Both the position numbers and the translations under genes were made by a program. From Ectothiorhodospiraceae bacterium (GTDB taxonomy: Bacteria; Pseudomonadota; Gammaproteobacteria; Nitrococcales; Halorhodospiraceae), in the NCBI GenBank assembly GCA_003552345.1, contig PULM01000091.1, positions 1 through 41,526 on the forward strand: a DNA stretch of 41,526 nucleotides, written 5' to 3'. The notes beneath the pieces are model-generated. The model saw only the letters and a list, made by a program, of their open reading frames with translations. It was not told the origin of the DNA and made no database searches. Positions 39,907 to 41,526 of the stretch are shown in pieces (position 1 is the stretch's first letter; each line of letters opens with the position of its first letter).

Positions 39907-41526
39907 TCAGTGCCGGTGCTTGCCCCGCATCCGGGGTTTGCGGCGCCCGGGTGGGGGGTTGGCTGCGGGCGGCGCCTGCCGCCGGCGATGCTTGCCGTCC
40001 GGGGCCCGTCGCCCCTCGCCGGCGGACCCGGTGCCCGCGGGCTGGTGGGCGGGCACCAGGTGGCGTTTGCTGTTGCCGATCAGGTCCGCGCGACCCATCC
40101 GCTGCAGGGCCTGGCGCAGCAGCGGCCAGTTCTCCGGGTCGTGGTAACGCAGGAAGGCCTTGTGGAGCCGACGCGTGCGCAGACCCCGGGCGGTGTGCAC
40201 CGGGGCGCCGCCCTCTGGCCCCACCCGGCGCAGCGGGTCGCGGCCGCTGTGATACATGGCGGTGGCCAGCGCCATGGGCGTGGGCAGGAAGGCCTGCACC
40301 TGGTTGGGCCGGAAGCCGTTGCGCTTAAGCCACAGGGCCAGCTGCAGCATATCCTCGTCCGTGGTGCCCGGGTGGGCGGCGATGAAGTACGGGATCAGGT
40401 ACTGCTCCTTGCCCGCCCGTCGGCTGTAGTCCTCGAACAGCGCCTTGAAGCGATCGTAGGTGTCCATGCCCGGTTTGAGCATCTGCCCCAGGGGCCCGGG
40501 CTCCGTGTGCTCCGGGGCGATCTTCAGATAGCCGCCGACGTGGTGGCTGACCAGCTCCCGCACGTAGGCCTTGGAGTGGATGGCCAGGTCGTAGCGCACG
40601 CCCGAGGCCACCAGGACCTTCTTCACACCGGGGCGTTGCCGGGCCTGGCGGTAGAGGTCGATCAGCGGCTCGTGATCGGTGTCGAGGTTGCGGCAGATGC
40701 GGGGGTAGAGGCACGACATGCGCCGGCAATGGGCCTCGGCCTGCGGGTCCTTGCAGCCCATGCGGTACATGTTGGCGCTGGGGCCGCCGAGATCCGAGAT
40801 GATCCCGGTAAAGCCCTCGGTGCGCTCGGCGATCTCGTCGATCTCGCGCAGGACTGACTCCCGCGAGCGGGACTGGATCAGCCGGCCCTCGTGCTCGGTG
40901 ATCGAGCAGAAGCTGCAGCCGCCGAAACAGCCGCGCATGATGTTCACCGAGAAGCGGATCATCTCCCAGGCCGGGATCCGGCGTCCGGCGTAGGCCGGGT
41001 GCGGCGCCCGCTGGTAGGGCAGTTCGTAGAGGGTGTCCAGCTCCTCGGTGCTCAGCGGCAGCGGTGGCGGCGTGACCCAGACCTCCTGATCGCCGTGGGC
41101 CTGAACCAGGGTGCGGGCATTGTGCGGATTGGTCTCCTGGCGGGTGATGCGCGCCAGCTCGGCAAAACGATCGGCGTCCCGGCGCACGCTCTCCCAGTCC
41201 GGTAACCGCAGCACCCCCTGCTGCTCCGCCGGGTCGTCCTCCGCGGGGCCGGGCGCGGGACGGGCGTAGGCGATGCCGCGCACGTCGCGGATCCGCTGCG
41301 GCGACTCGCCGGCGGCGATGCGGTGGGCCACCTCGACCAGGGCGCGTTCCGCGTTGCCGTAGAGCAGCAGGTCGGCCTTGGCGTCGAGCAGCACCGAGCG
41401 GCGCACCTTGTCGGACCAGTAGTCGTAGTGGGCCAGGCGGCGCAGGCTGGCCTCGATCCCGCCCAGGAGGATCGGCGTGTCGCGGTAGGCCTGGCGCAGA
41501 CGCTGGCTGTAGACGATGGTGGCCCG
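39907..41526 (-). CDS. YgiQ family radical SAM protein, N-terminal part truncated by window edge
   Basis: [79 protein letters not shown]. Frame continues upstream of the ORF-track Met through ...[41 protein letters not shown] to the window edge. Confidence 0.93.
   Translation of the reverse strand, partial: RATIVYSQRLRQAYRDTPILLGGIEASLRRLAHYDYWSDKVRRSVLLDAKADLLLYGNAERALVEVAHRIAAGESPQRIRDVRGIAYARPAPGPAEDDPAEQQGVLRLPDWESVRRDADRFAELARITRQETNPHNARTLVQAHGDQEVWVTPPPLPLSTEELDTLYELPYQRAPHPAYAGRRIPAWEMIRFSVNIMRGCFGGCSFCSITEHEGRLIQSRSRESVLREIDEIAERTEGFTGIISDLGGPSANMYRMGCKDPQAEAHCRRMSCLYPRICRNLDTDHEPLIDLYRQARQRPGVKKVLVASGVRYDLAIHSKAYVRELVSHHVGGYLKIAPEHTEPGPLGQMLKPGMDTYDRFKALFEDYSRRAGKEQYLIPYFIAAHPGTTDEDMLQLALWLKRNGFRPNQVQAFLPTPMALATAMYHSGRDPLRRVGPEGGAPVHTARGLRTRRLHKAFLRYHDPENWPLLRQALQRMGRADLIGNSKRHLVPAHQPAGTGSAGEGRRAPDGKHRRRQAPPAANPPPGRRKPRMRGKHRH

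Noticed and set aside
1-41526. CRISPR arrays, tRNA/rRNA genes, insertion sequences, prophage or toxin-antitoxin/defence genes
   Set aside because: No direct-repeat arrays, no recognisable RNA gene signatures, and no transposase/integrase/nuclease-defence motifs were seen; the window reads as housekeeping plus carbon-storage genes.

Overview
The window is a GC-rich bacterial chromosome segment. Gene content (menaquinone genes, trehalose and glycogen genes, phasin, Aer-like MCP) resembles a halophilic/phototrophic gammaproteobacterium such as Halorhodospira/Ectothiorhodospiraceae; that assignment is inference from recollection, not computed. It is densely coding. I saw no rRNA, tRNA, CRISPR array or insertion sequence. 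Main blocks: (1) truncated FAD oxidoreductase, alpha/beta hydrolase, lytic transglycosylase, AI-2E permease, Spy/CpxP-like protein, MAPEG-like protein; (2) a contiguous minus-strand menaquinone operon menF-menD-menH-menB-menC-menE; (3) a divergent Aer-like chemoreceptor / hybrid histidine kinase pair, a DUF123 GIY-YIG-like protein and a carboxymuconolactone decarboxylase-like protein; (4) an overlapping GH15-otsA-glk block with no otsB, followed by a GAF histidine kinase coupled to an alkaline-phosphatase-superfamily hydrolase; (5) a three-domain tandem PTPS/QueD (T-fold) fusion next to an atypical queE; (6) DUF3775 protein, esterase, phasin, cold-shock protein; (7) a glycogen metabolism cluster glgP / malQ-GH57-glgC / glgB-glgA; (8) truncated YgiQ radical SAM protein. 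The most interesting observation is the triple T-fold protein at 25267-26259. The three repeats have degenerated in a complementary way: the Cys and complete Zn-His set are only in repeat 2 and the Asp-His pair is only in repeat 3. This suggests a single-chain pseudo-trimer with one composite active site.
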